A DNA stretch of 44,840 nt from Ignavibacteriota bacterium (GCA_003158365.1 PMIW01000162.1:1-44840), one strand, 5' to 3'. Shown: positions 9,585 to 19,119, numbered from the stretch's first letter. Notes: generated by a model not told the origin, from the letters alone. A program made the numbers and translations.

Positions 9585-10523
9585 CTAAAATATAATAAAT
9601 AAAGATATGCAAAAAATTAATTCTATTGCATATACAAAATAAACAATATGTTTTTCGTGTTTGGGACCGTTAATTAAAACTAAGCGTATAAGAGAATAGT
9701 ATTTTTGTTCGGGAAAATGCAAAAGTCCGTCTTTAAGTATCAGAGGTTTTAATTCTGAACGAGATTTTACACCAATGCTTATATATTTAATCACTATATT
9801 CAATAAATGGGGAAGCATAACAAAAACAACAGGAAGTACATGGCCCGTCAGAAGACCCAATCCGAAAAATACCGACGGAGGGACAAGGGTTCCGGAATCT
9901 CCTATAAATATCTTCGCAGGATATTTATTTAAATACCAGAATATTGAATATCCCGTAAGAAGCAAAATACAAATACCGGCTTCCACATGATGACCATTAA
10001 TATAAAAATATATAGTCAACGCAAAACTTGATATTATCGTAACTCCTGATTCCAATCCATTGAAACCTGCTAAAAGATTATATGCATTCACAAGAATTGC
10101 ATAAGATATGCTAATAACCAAAACAAGCATAAGATCCGTTATTATGGAATTAGATATCATTCGAATATAATATATTGAATATACCGAACCAATAACAGCT
10201 GTATATACAAATTTTGGATATGGTTTTATATTCCTGAAATGGTCAATAAAACCAAGCATGCAAATTAAAGGAGTTGTAATCAGAAGTGGTGCAACATTCT
10301 GAAAATTAAAATAATACCAGTATAATATCATAGAAAACATAAAACTAATAGTAATAGACAAACCACCTTCCTCAGGAATTTTCGGTTTATCGGATTTATT
10401 TATATCTATTCCGTATATTCCTTTATCCATTAAATAATAGTTAAAATTCTGAAGCAGGATTCTTGTAAGCGCAGCATTTAACATTACAACGATAATGAAA
10501 ACAATGATATTATTTTCAGACAT
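9585..10523 (-). CDS. MraY/WecA-like polyprenyl-phosphate sugar-1-phosphate transferase
   Basis: A 312-residue protein with about ten membrane helices. It matches the archaeal/eukaryotic-like (GPT/AglH) branch of the MraY superfamily, which moves a HexNAc-1-phosphate from UDP-sugar to a polyprenyl phosphate and so starts the repeat unit. Motifs visible: KPKIPEEGG (residues 46-54), NAYNLLAGFNGLESG (about 146-160) and FIGDSGTL with Asp209. The conserved Asp-Asp pair after the third helix reads FIDHFRN (Asp94-His95), so the second Asp is replaced by His. No other initiating transferase is seen in the window, which makes this the best candidate. Its start overlaps the end of the toroid gene by 8 bases, indicating translational coupling. 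Confidence 0.82.
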   Translation of the reverse strand: MSENNIIVFIIVVMLNAALTRILLQNFNYYLMDKGIYGIDINKSDKPKIPEEGGLSITISFMFSMILYWYYFNFQNVAPLLITTPLICMLGFIDHFRNIKPYPKFVYTAVIGSVYSIYYIRMISNSIITDLMLVLVISISYAILVNAYNLLAGFNGLESGVTIISSFALTIYFYINGHHVEAGICILLLTGYSIFWYLNKYPAKIFIGDSGTLVPPSVFFGLGLLTGHVLPVVFVMLPHLLNIVIKYISIGVKSRSELKPLILKDGLLHFPEQKYYSLIRLVLINGPKHEKHIVYFVYAIELIFCISLFIIF

Positions 10524-11679
10524 TTTTTGAAACTTTTATTTTAAATAATAAATACGATAGAGCCGTGAACATCCATGCGTTTACCCATCTCATGTACGGA
10601 GTTTTATTTATGTACATTCTGGTCTTCTGGAAGAAATAATAGCCTTTTTTACTCTTCATATTTTCAATTCCCCACAAAGCTGATTTTACCGCAAGGTCGA
10701 GGTTACCAAATCTTGTCAGGGTCAGTATTGATTGTGCAATTGCCGTTGAATCGACAGGATTAAGTCTGTGCTCATAATATTTCGGAATTTCGTTATTATG
10801 AAAAAAATTCGTTAAATAAAATTTATAACCTTCTTCAAGGTTAGAAATATAAACATTTGAATTGGAATAGTAAATAAAATCATTTAAAGCATCAAGGATA
10901 TATCCTGTATGAAAATTATCAACCCATTTCCGGGCATCTCCTCTGGAATATGACCAGCTCCCGTTTTCATTTTGATTTCTCATTACATAGTCAACGGTTT
11001 TTTTCGCCTCATTAATAAGATTATCATCTTTCGTAACTGAATATACCTGGCTCAATAACCTTGCACCTTTCATTGTTGCATTTAAGACTTTTTGCTTATC
11101 ATTTGGAGAATATGAATAACAGAATGTCTCCCCATCGAAACTTTTATTCAAATCTTTCAAAGCAAAATTAGCAGCATCTTGACATAAATCAAACGATTTG
11201 GAATTATTTAACAGAGAATAATTAATAAACAAAGAATTCGTTATTATCCCGGTTGCCACAATTGTCGGATAGAATGCAGGAATTCTTGCATAACGGGCTT
11301 CCCAGTCAAAATCATATCCCCAGCATGCTCCGCTAAAATCTTTTGATTTCAAATCAATCAACTTGTTCAATAATTTATCTATCTCAGATATATAAAAACT
11401 TTTTCTGTCCACAAATATTACAGATAAATAAGAGTAAGCTTGAATACATAATCCTAAAGTTACGGGATTTAATCCTTTTTCTATGCCAAGCAAACTTCTA
11501 GTATTAAATGGTATTCTCCTGTAAACCTGCTGGCAGCCAAATCTAATAAATTTATTTGACCTTAATACTGGAAGTTTAAAAACAGGTGACATAAGTGAAT
11601 CATAGGGATCATACCCTCTGTAATCCTCTGATATTATGTACTTTTCGAGTTGTAATATACTTTCTTCTAATTCTTTCAC
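10516..11679 (-). CDS. alpha/alpha-toroid protein of a polysaccharide locus, unknown activity
   Basis: A 387-residue soluble protein of repeated helical hairpins containing short motifs such as WGYDFDWEAR, NENGSWSY, DNFHTGYILDAL and MRWVNAWMF. This is the pattern of (alpha/alpha)6 toroids (prenyltransferase/squalene-cyclase-like and six-hairpin glycosidase or lyase folds). Related proteins in databases often carry the misleading name delta-aminolevulinic acid dehydratase, which the sequence does not support. Conserved Trp, Asp, His and Arg residues suggest binding of a sugar polymer or lipid-linked sugar, but I cannot assign a reaction. It starts with GTG two bases after the bi-domain oxidoreductase stop and overlaps the MraY-like gene, so it belongs tightly to this module. 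Confidence 0.65.
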   Translation of the reverse strand: MKELEESILQLEKYIISEDYRGYDPYDSLMSPVFKLPVLRSNKFIRFGCQQVYRRIPFNTRSLLGIEKGLNPVTLGLCIQAYSYLSVIFVDRKSFYISEIDKLLNKLIDLKSKDFSGACWGYDFDWEARYARIPAFYPTIVATGIITNSLFINYSLLNNSKSFDLCQDAANFALKDLNKSFDGETFCYSYSPNDKQKVLNATMKGARLLSQVYSVTKDDNLINEAKKTVDYVMRNQNENGSWSYSRGDARKWVDNFHTGYILDALNDFIYYSNSNVYISNLEEGYKFYLTNFFHNNEIPKYYEHRLNPVDSTAIAQSILTLTRFGNLDLAVKSALWGIENMKSKKGYYFFQKTRMYINKTPYMRWVNAWMFTALSYLLFKIKVSKNV

Positions 11680-11681
11680 AT

Positions 11682-13814
11682 CTATATCTGTCCTGGACTT
11701 CCTGTTTTTATTGATTCTAAAATTTTTAAAGTGACTAAAGAAGTATCAAAAATAGAATCAACGGATAAATTTTCTTTTTCTTTTCCTTCAAGCAATTTAA
11801 TAAAATGCAATACTTCTTCTTTATGTCCCTTGCTTCCGGAATAAGATTTTTTTATTTTCCTGCTGTTATTATAAAAAGTAACATCCCTGAAATTATTCAT
11901 TACGGCTGTTTTACCGCCGGAGAAAACTTCACAGTATTCTTTCGGCTGGGAACTGTCACCGCTTGCAACATAAAGAATATTTACAACGGAACCATTTTCG
12001 TATTTGATTGTGATGTTAACATTATCATTTTCAACCAATTTCGAATTATCTGTGTCTAATGATTCAGCGAAAACCTTAATCGGTCTGGAATCCGTTAAGT
12101 AAGAAATTGTATCAATAAAATGGCATACCTCACCGATAATTCGTCCTCCCTGCTCCGGAGACTGTATCCAGTGAGTCTTCGGGATCAATCCTGCATTAAT
12201 CCTGTAGTTAATTACATAAGGTTCGAGATTGTTACTATAGAATTTCTTAATATCGTTGAAAGGTTCAGAGAATCTTCTGTTAAATCCGACGAATAAAATC
12301 TTTTCCGGATTATACAGATTTTCTATTTCATCAAGTTCATCTGCATTTATTGCAATCGGCTTTTCAACAAAAACATTCTTCCCTTTTTTAATTGCTTGAG
12401 CTACATATTTTCCGTGAGAATCGTGACGCGAGGCTATAAATACAGTATCAATTTTTTCATCATTCAGAATCTCATCGTAATCAGTAGTGAAATACTCAAA
12501 ACCGAATTTATCTGAAACCGATTTCGAATTTACCGGCGTACCAGTACAAACTCCCCGTAAAGATACTTTATTTTTTATAAGATGAGGCAGTAGATTTGAC
12601 TGTGCAAAATTACCTGCACCTATAAAACCAACAACAGGTTTTGATGACAGAATTATTTTAGAATTTGAATTATAGAATTTCTTAACCGATAAATTCTCGT
12701 TTTCGGGATATCCAATCAATATTGCAATATATTTTTCACTTTTTTTGTCTGTTATTATATCATAAGCATTAAGAGCATTTTCAATTTCGAATCTGTGAGT
12801 AATTAGAGATTTTACATCAATCCTATTCTGTGAAATTAAGTCCAACACAGACTGCATATTCCTGTTTTCAGTCCATCTTACATAACCCATAGGATAATCT
12901 ATTCCTGCATCTTCATATTGTTTATCATACCTTCCCGGTCCATAACTGCAGGATATTTTCACATCCAGTTCTTTCTCATAAAAAGGTGACCGCGGAATAT
13001 CCGTTTTCACAGCACCAACTATTACAATGCACGATTTTTTTCTTGCATATTCTAGAGCAAACTCTACAGGTTCATTCGATTTTGTTCCCGCGGTAATAAT
13101 CACAGCATCAGTGCCATATCCATTAGTAAACGATTCAACAGTCTTAATAGAGTCTGAATCAGATAAACAGCATATATCACATCCCAGCTTTTCAGCCAGT
13201 TCAAAATTTGATTTATTAATATCGATTCCTATAACTTTACATCCATTCGCTTTAAGAATTTGAACTGTTATAAGTCCTATTAATCCCAGACCTATCACCG
13301 CTGCAGATTCTCCTATATTAATTTTTGCCTGTCTTACACCCTGCATGGCTATCGAACCCAATGTTGTAAAACTTGCCTCTTCGAATGAAACATTATCAGG
13401 AATTTTAGCAATTAAATTTTTGGGAACACTTATTACTTCGGAGTGATTTGCCGAAGAGCCTGCACACGCAACCCTGTCACCCGGTTTAAATTCATCAACA
13501 GATGATTCAATTACAACTCCTGCACAGCTGTATCCTAACTCCTTATAATTATCGAGACGATTTTGTACTTTGCTATAAGTAGCGGTCAGTCCTTCCTTCT
13601 TAACATTCTCCAATACCTGTTTGACTAGGTCGGGACGCGATTTCACTTTACCAAGCATTGATGCCTGTGCTGTTTCTACCGATGTCTTCTCAGTTCCGGA
13701 ACTAATTACCGAGTTTACATTTTTAACAAGAACATACCCCTTTTTTAAAACCGGTGCAGGTAAATCTTCAATTTTCATTTCCCCTGATTTCTGATACTGT
13801 ATAATTTGTTTCAT
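11682..13814 (-). CDS. bi-domain oxidoreductase (MDR + Gfo/Idh/MocA fusion)
   Basis: A 710-residue fusion of two NAD(P)-dependent enzymes. Residues 1-365 are a medium-chain dehydrogenase (alcohol-dehydrogenase type) with GYSCAGVV and the Rossmann turn GLGLIG (175-180). The catalytic-zinc Cys region reads SVISSGTEK, so the usual zinc ligand is missing. Residues from about 392 to 705 are a Gfo/Idh/MocA domain with GFIGAGNFAQ, FVEKPIAIN and GGRIIGEVCHFID, where the His may be catalytic. This fusion is known from exopolysaccharide loci, often next to heparinase-like or methyltransferase genes, and is thought to oxidise or rearrange a sugar in the repeat. The substrate is unknown. The methyltransferase gene ends 6 bases before its ATG. 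Confidence 0.88.
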   Translation of the reverse strand: MKQIIQYQKSGEMKIEDLPAPVLKKGYVLVKNVNSVISSGTEKTSVETAQASMLGKVKSRPDLVKQVLENVKKEGLTATYSKVQNRLDNYKELGYSCAGVVIESSVDEFKPGDRVACAGSSANHSEVISVPKNLIAKIPDNVSFEEASFTTLGSIAMQGVRQAKINIGESAAVIGLGLIGLITVQILKANGCKVIGIDINKSNFELAEKLGCDICCLSDSDSIKTVESFTNGYGTDAVIITAGTKSNEPVEFALEYARKKSCIVIVGAVKTDIPRSPFYEKELDVKISCSYGPGRYDKQYEDAGIDYPMGYVRWTENRNMQSVLDLISQNRIDVKSLITHRFEIENALNAYDIITDKKSEKYIAILIGYPENENLSVKKFYNSNSKIILSSKPVVGFIGAGNFAQSNLLPHLIKNKVSLRGVCTGTPVNSKSVSDKFGFEYFTTDYDEILNDEKIDTVFIASRHDSHGKYVAQAIKKGKNVFVEKPIAINADELDEIENLYNPEKILFVGFNRRFSEPFNDIKKFYSNNLEPYVINYRINAGLIPKTHWIQSPEQGGRIIGEVCHFIDTISYLTDSRPIKVFAESLDTDNSKLVENDNVNITIKYENGSVVNILYVASGDSSQPKEYCEVFSGGKTAVMNNFRDVTFYNNSRKIKKSYSGSKGHKEEVLHFIKLLEGKEKENLSVDSIFDTSLVTLKILESIKTGSPGQI

Positions 13815-13820
13815 AATTAA

Positions 13821-14516
13821 TTATTTTTTCAGAACTAAAAAAATAAGGGAGCTAAAATATTTATTTAATGCAGTTCTTTTTCCAAAATCATATTTGCCGT
13901 AATATGCCATTTCCTGAATTGTAAAGCCGTATTTTAGAAATAATTGCTTGATTTGCTTTTCATTCATATAGTTTATTATAAAATGAAAATTATTTTTACT
14001 GAATAATCCGAGCTTTTTAAAAATTATTTCAATTTTTCTAAAAAAGGAAACTTTATTTGGTATGGATATAAACAAATATCCACCGGGACGCAATAAATTA
14101 TAACACTGCTCCGTTAATTTTTCTTTTTCACTCACGTATTCAAACACACTTGAAAGTAATATAATCGAAGCTGTATTACTTTTGGAAGAAATATAATCCT
14201 CTTCCATTGGAAGCATTTTATTGTGTATGCATATATTTCCGGTATCATTTCCAATTTTGTCAGACAACAAACGAATCATTTTGGATGATGAGTCTATGCT
14301 TATTGTTTTATATCCTTTTGAAACGCAATAAACGGAAAGAATTCCATTGCCACAACCTAAATCATAAATAAGATTATCACAGAATTCAATAGAATATTTA
14401 TCAATATTTCTTTCCCATAAATTATATCGAGATAAATAATCTTTCTTCTCCATAGTTTCGATTTCATATACTTCGGAAATATTATCAAAATATTCAGATA
14501 TATTTTTTCTATACAT
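13821..14516 (-). CDS. class I SAM-dependent methyltransferase
   Basis: A 231-residue enzyme with the AdoMet-binding motif I DLGCGNG (residues 52-58), a following acidic turn ISIDSSSKM and the motif LLRPGGYLFISIPN. It most probably methylates a sugar hydroxyl of the glycan, but the acceptor cannot be read. It stands between the GT4 glycosyltransferase (65 bases upstream) and the bi-domain oxidoreductase (6 bases downstream). The C-terminal part is short, so no extra domain is present. Confidence 0.85.
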   Translation of the reverse strand: MYRKNISEYFDNISEVYEIETMEKKDYLSRYNLWERNIDKYSIEFCDNLIYDLGCGNGILSVYCVSKGYKTISIDSSSKMIRLLSDKIGNDTGNICIHNKMLPMEEDYISSKSNTASIILLSSVFEYVSEKEKLTEQCYNLLRPGGYLFISIPNKVSFFRKIEIIFKKLGLFSKNNFHFIINYMNEKQIKQLFLKYGFTIQEMAYYGKYDFGKRTALNKYFSSLIFLVLKK

Positions 14517-14581
14517 ATATTATATAAAATTTATTTATCAATATTGACTAAAATTCATCAATGCAAGTTTAATAACTTTGT

Positions 14582-15745
14582 TTAAATAACCTCTTTATTC
14601 CACGAATTATTAATAACTCCATTAAATATTGATACAATATTTCTAATATTAATATCCAAAGTGTATTTTTCTTCAAATCGTTTTCTTGCATTTAAAGACA
14701 TATAGTAAAATAGTTTTCGGTCTTTTAATATTTTTATAACAGCTTCCGCATAATTTTTTGCGATATAATTATTAATTAAAAAACCTGTTTCCCCGTCAAC
14801 AACCACTTCGGGAATCGCGCCTACCGTTCCTGCCGAAACAATTGGACATCCCGCTGACATTGCATCAAGTAAAACCAACGGAAAACCGTCTATATATGTT
14901 GGGTATAGAAGTATATCCGAGTTTTCTAATAAATTTATTTTATTTTCATGATAAACAGATCCTATAAAATTTACATTACTGTTTAAATTTTTTTCATCAA
15001 CCATTCTGTAAAATTCTTCCTTAACTTTTTCCTGTGACAAATTGAAATACCAGTCATGTCCCCATTTACCGGCAACATTTAATTTAATATCCGGATAATC
15101 TTTTTTTATTATTTCCAGAACCTCCAGTGATAAGAAAAGGCCTTTGAATTTTAATAAATTTCCAAAGAAAAATAGAATAGGTAGTCTATTGTTTACATTC
15201 CTTCCTTTATAAGTAACTTCGGACTGAATACCATTTGGTAATGAAATAATATTTTCCGACTTTTGCCATTTTATAAAAATGTGCTTTAATTTTTCACCCA
15301 GGACTATAGAATAATCAATTTTCTTTTGAGATATACTGATAAAATACCGCATAAATATATTTGCTTTGCTGTAGAAATTTAAAAATTCCGAACCGTGAAG
15401 ATGTTGAATAATTCTGGACTTAAAAAATAGCTTAGAAATTAAAACGAAAAGGCCTTCCCTTATGTAGGCAATTCCCTGCGGTGTGTTAATATATATTAAG
15501 TCGGGTTTCTGCTTCCTGCATATTTTATAAAATTGAAATAAATTTTTGACAGCTGTTTTCACATTCATATAATCGAATCTTCCTAAATTATCCAGATCTG
15601 ACCTTGAGTCACTTGTGTTAAGAGAAAATACAGAAAATTCGCTTTTTATTAAAGGATGATTAATTAAGTTTTCGAAATATACACTCGATCCGTGATACGG
15701 AGGAGGCAAAGAACCGATAAAAAGTATTTTGTTTTTTTTATTCAC
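14582..15745 (-). CDS. glycosyltransferase family 4 (GT-B)
   Basis: A 387-residue retaining GT-B enzyme. The N-terminal half has the glycine loop LFIGSLPPPYHGSS. The C-terminal half has the donor-binding region with LFFFGNLLKFKG, LNVAGKWG and DGFPLVLLDAMSAGCPIV, then GAIPEVV and GETGFL. The usual E-x7-E signature is conservatively changed to D286-x7-D294. It transfers one sugar of the repeat unit at the cytoplasmic face of the membrane. The start codon is GTG, about 100 bases downstream of the methyltransferase remnant. Donor and linkage are unknown. Confidence 0.9.
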   Translation of the reverse strand: MNKKNKILFIGSLPPPYHGSSVYFENLINHPLIKSEFSVFSLNTSDSRSDLDNLGRFDYMNVKTAVKNLFQFYKICRKQKPDLIYINTPQGIAYIREGLFVLISKLFFKSRIIQHLHGSEFLNFYSKANIFMRYFISISQKKIDYSIVLGEKLKHIFIKWQKSENIISLPNGIQSEVTYKGRNVNNRLPILFFFGNLLKFKGLFLSLEVLEIIKKDYPDIKLNVAGKWGHDWYFNLSQEKVKEEFYRMVDEKNLNSNVNFIGSVYHENKINLLENSDILLYPTYIDGFPLVLLDAMSAGCPIVSAGTVGAIPEVVVDGETGFLINNYIAKNYAEAVIKILKDRKLFYYMSLNARKRFEEKYTLDINIRNIVSIFNGVINNSWNKEVI

Positions 15746-15842
15746 AAAGATAGGTAACCATAATATTATTTAATTAAAAATCCGGGAAGTCTGAGAAATC
15801 TTAATATAGAATTTATTTTTAATATTACATAATATCCGACAT

Positions 15843-16262
15843 TTATAATAATCCAATTAATTTTTTTATATTGATTTTTGGATTCCGATGTTCATGCTCT
15901 GTTTTTCCGGTAATAAAAGCAGTTGTTTCTTCTTTTATTTTTTTCTTAATGACTAAAACACTGTCATAAAAATGCAGTGAATTTACCGTTTAAGTATAAC
16001 GGTTAGGTTTAAACTTTTTTTGTTCAGAATATAATGCATTTAAATAATCAATTAATTTTTTACTGAATTCGATAAAAGTATTATATCTTCGAAAGCCACC
16101 TCCGAATTTAAGGTAGTATGATGTATGTAAATCTTCGCATAAATAGACTCCATCAGGTTTAATATGTTCAAATAAATATTTAAATGAAATTTTCTGGTGC
16201 GAAACCATATGACTGCCGTCATCAATCAGAGAATATTGTTTATCATTTAATAAATTAGTCAT
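15843..16262 (-). pseudogene. remnant of a TylF/CmcI-type methyltransferase with an in-frame stop
   Basis: The first 90 codons (16262 down to 15993) match the C-terminal half of a SAM-dependent methyltransferase of the macrocin O-methyltransferase/cephalosporin-hydroxylase type: SLIDDGSHMVSHQ, PDGVYLCEDLHTSYYLKFGGG, then SKKLIDYLNALY. The N-terminal half with AdoMet motif I is absent, since the preceding glycosyltransferase ends 6 bases before the ATG. The frame stops at TAA (15990-15992), but the same frame continues for 48 codons with family-like sequence (NSLHFYDSVLVIKKK) to a second TAA at 15843-15845. Loss of the front half plus an internal stop indicates a decaying gene. The 97 bases after it, up to the GT4 start at 15745, show nothing else. 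Confidence 0.8.
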
Positions 16263-16268
16263 TTATTT

Positions 16269-17291
16269 TCAGTTTGGAGTTTTTCTGAATATTCTCTTGG
16301 TAAGGAATAATAACGAGTCGCATATTTTTGTACCGAAAATTAATAAAGCAATAAAATAAATATAGTAATAAATAGTATTGTTAATTTTAACTCTGTCGTT
16401 TAATTGCCTGAAATAAAAAATAAAATCTATTGTTCCGACTCTCTGCCGTTGAATTGCAAGGACTCTGTATGAATATTTTGAAAGATTTTTTCTTAATTTC
16501 TCCGAAAAATTAATCTTATACTTCTCATCTAAATAATCTGAAATTCTAAAAAAAGACATCATAAAATTAACGGAGTTTCTTATGGTTATAATACCCGGGT
16601 CATAAAGATGCTTTTCGTTTTCCGAATTACCAAAAAACGGGACTTCCGTTTTTTCTTTCATGGAATAAACGATAGGTATATCACAATATCCGCAAGGGTA
16701 CTTTAAGACAACTTCCGAAAGCAAATAAATCTGATATAGCAAGGTTCCGTTAAATATATCTGTTGAAAGTCCGGTTAGATATTCCCTTTTGATATTAAAT
16801 CCCGACATTGCAACACTAATTCGGAATAATTTCAATAAAGTATCGACTCCCGGCTCAAATAACTGTGACTTCGAAAAATAATTCATTGGTTCTTCCCAGC
16901 CCGAACTATGCAAGTATTTCCAGTTTTTCAGAATGTAACCTAAATTTCTATTTTTCTTTACAAATTCAATGTAGCTGCATAAATTATTTTTAATAAAAAA
17001 ATCATCATCACCCATTAGCATCATATATTCCCCTTCACCCTTCTCGACTAACTTTTTTATGTTTCCATCAAACCCGAGATTTTCTTCATTTTCAATATAC
17101 TTTACGTCAAATAGTCCTTTATCCCTGAACTGAACGATGACTTTTCTAATCTCCAATCTCTTCGGACTATTATCCTCTATCACTAAAATGTCTATATCAT
17201 CTGAACATTCGGAAGGAATACTGTTAAGTAATCTCGATAATGTTTCAGGTCTGTTATAAGCCGGAATGCTTATTGTGATAATTTTATTCAA
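16269..17291 (-). CDS. glycosyltransferase family 2 (GT-A)
   Basis: A 340-residue enzyme with the GT2 opening ITISIPAYNRPETLSRLL, the nucleotide-binding VIEDNS (about residues 37-42) and the metal-binding MGDDDFF (Asp95-97). A hydrophobic segment near residues 305-325 probably ties it to the inner membrane. It adds one residue to the lipid-linked repeat; donor and linkage are unknown. The start is TTG: no ATG lies before the first beta strand, so TTG is forced. The stop is TGA, which shows TGA is a normal terminator in this genome. Confidence 0.88.
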   Translation of the reverse strand: MNKIITISIPAYNRPETLSRLLNSIPSECSDDIDILVIEDNSPKRLEIRKVIVQFRDKGLFDVKYIENEENLGFDGNIKKLVEKGEGEYMMLMGDDDFFIKNNLCSYIEFVKKNRNLGYILKNWKYLHSSGWEEPMNYFSKSQLFEPGVDTLLKLFRISVAMSGFNIKREYLTGLSTDIFNGTLLYQIYLLSEVVLKYPCGYCDIPIVYSMKEKTEVPFFGNSENEKHLYDPGIITIRNSVNFMMSFFRISDYLDEKYKINFSEKLRKNLSKYSYRVLAIQRQRVGTIDFIFYFRQLNDRVKINNTIYYYIYFIALLIFGTKICDSLLFLTKRIFRKTPN

Positions 17292-17322
17292 TCTATTTCG
17301 AAATATTTCTCTTTATTATTGT

Positions 17323-18177
17323 TTATTCGCTAAGTCTTTTAAATAATCCGTTTATATTTATTGCAACCAGATTCCAGTTTTTCTCTCGCAATTTTTCATC
17401 CAATATTCCATTCTTTGAAAGACGGAAAATTTTATAATCTCTACCCAGTTCTTCATATACATTTTCTATTTCGAAATACTGTTTTGTAACATAATTGTAT
17501 TCAAAAATAATCAAAGGAATCTCTCTTTGAATTAAATTTCTTGCACCTTTCATTATTTTTAATTCTGCTCCTTCGGCATCAATAAGCATTATTATGTTTT
17601 TCTGATTTATATTTATTGTATCAATAGTAACAGTTTCAACTTTTAAATCCGAATTCCCGTTTGTATCTATGTGTGAACCGCTGAAACTTTCTGTTTTTTT
17701 AAATGACACAAATCCATTAGTATCATATGCGGCTTTTGGTACAATCAAAACATTTTTAAAATTGTTTTTTTCAACTGTCTTATTCAGAGATAATACACAT
17801 TCGATCTGCGGTTCAAAAATATAAAACTTATCTATTTGATTATCACCTCCGAAATCAATTAAAAACTCTCCTACATTACCCCCTACTTCCACTAAAGTAA
17901 AATTCATATTGCTAAATGTGTTCAAAATATGTCTTAAAAAAATATGCGTTTCCGTCTCATTATATTTCCCATTAATTAACCTGGCATAAGAACCTCTTAC
18001 CTTTGGATTGTAAAAAAGAAATTTATTTCCGAACCGAAAATAATCTTCGTAATTTAAAAATTTATAGAAAAAGCTGACACCTTTTATATTAATATTAAAT
18101 ACAGAATGTAAAAATTCATGTATATGCATAAATAGTTTAACAATGTATACTATAATTCTGCTATTTTTCTTTATCAT
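17323..18177 (-). CDS. FkbM family methyltransferase
   Basis: A 284-residue FkbM-type SAM-dependent O-methyltransferase. Motif I is VEVGGNVGEF (97-106), followed by the family-typical FEPQ near residue 121, IVPKAAYD, the Ser-rich SGSH and the late motif LIDAEGAELKIMKGA. Such enzymes methylate hydroxyls of sugars or polyketides. Before the domain lies an extra helical stretch of about 90 residues. It is one of two FkbM genes in this locus; the second (22001-22669) is shorter and quite different, so they probably have different acceptors. Confidence 0.88.
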   Translation of the reverse strand: MIKKNSRIIVYIVKLFMHIHEFLHSVFNINIKGVSFFYKFLNYEDYFRFGNKFLFYNPKVRGSYARLINGKYNETETHIFLRHILNTFSNMNFTLVEVGGNVGEFLIDFGGDNQIDKFYIFEPQIECVLSLNKTVEKNNFKNVLIVPKAAYDTNGFVSFKKTESFSGSHIDTNGNSDLKVETVTIDTININQKNIIMLIDAEGAELKIMKGARNLIQREIPLIIFEYNYVTKQYFEIENVYEELGRDYKIFRLSKNGILDEKLREKNWNLVAININGLFKRLSE

Positions 18178-18194
18178 AACATATTATTTCAAAT

Positions 18195-19100
18195 TCAAAT
18201 GTGTGTAAAATATATATCTGTAACATATTTGGATATGGTTTCTTTAAACTTATCGAAATTATAATTATCCTTTTCTATTTTTTTAGTCAGACCTTTTTTG
18301 TATGCTCTAATTGTAAAAATAAATCCATAATTATATGTAAAATAAATAAAATTCCTAAATTCCCTTGCTATACTTTGCAAAGAAAAATATTTTCTTAAAA
18401 AGACTCCCCTCCCTTTAATAACATGCTCCGTTTTTTCACGAGAATTTTTCACATTCCGTTTTTGAATATGATATACCTCGCAATCATTTACATACGCTAA
18501 TTTAGCCCCGTTTTTTGTTGCTCTCATGCCCCATTCAAGGTCCTCGATGCTTATTGGCGAAAGGTCATTATCATAAACACCATATTTTTTAAAAGTTGAA
18601 CTCTTTACAAACTGTGCACAGCCGGGTAATGAGTTTACGAAAATGTTATTATCCAAAACCGAAACATTTTTAAACCAATTCTTTCTTACCTCTCTTGTAC
18701 CTAATGTTTGAATACTCTCGTCATCAAACCATCTGACTATAGGGCAGCAACCGGCTAACTCAGGGTGACTTTGCATAAATTTTCCCAACTTATTTAACGT
18801 TTCAGAATCCTTAAAAACAATATCATTATCTGAAATGAATATATAATTAGATTCCAATTTTATTAACTCAAGTATTCCTATATTTCTTCCTGTAACGCAA
18901 CCGTAATTACCGTTTAGTTTTCTAATATCAATTTCCGGAAACTCTTCTTTTATTTTTTCAAAAGTCATATCAGATGAATTATTATCAAGAATCAACAATT
19001 TGTATTTTTCCAATGGGAAGCATTGTATATAATTCAATATGAATTTTTTCGTAATATCATATTGATTATAAGTAACTAAAAGTACTCCTATTGAAGACAT
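18195..19100 (-). CDS. glycosyltransferase family 2 (GT-A)
   Basis: A 301-residue GT2 enzyme with the opening GVLLVTYNQYDIT, nucleotide motif LILDNNSSD (about 36-44), GNYGCVTGRNIGI and the DxD-like SDND (90-93). LSPISIEDLEWGMRA carries the ED pair expected near the catalytic base. This is the rhamnosyltransferase/WcaA-like subgroup, but the donor is not certain. It ends with TGA 17 bases before the FkbM start and begins 19 bases after the fucosyltransferase end. Confidence 0.9.
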   Translation of the reverse strand: MSSIGVLLVTYNQYDITKKFILNYIQCFPLEKYKLLILDNNSSDMTFEKIKEEFPEIDIRKLNGNYGCVTGRNIGILELIKLESNYIFISDNDIVFKDSETLNKLGKFMQSHPELAGCCPIVRWFDDESIQTLGTREVRKNWFKNVSVLDNNIFVNSLPGCAQFVKSSTFKKYGVYDNDLSPISIEDLEWGMRATKNGAKLAYVNDCEVYHIQKRNVKNSREKTEHVIKGRGVFLRKYFSLQSIAREFRNFIYFTYNYGFIFTIRAYKKGLTKKIEKDNYNFDKFKETISKYVTDIYFTHI

Positions 19101-19119
19101 TTTATATTCTGATATTTAA

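Noticed and set aside
10516-11679. Delta-aminolevulinic acid dehydratase (HemB)
   Set aside because: Similar proteins carry this name in databases, but no HemB TIM-barrel, zinc or lysine motif is present; the sequence looks like an alpha/alpha toroid.
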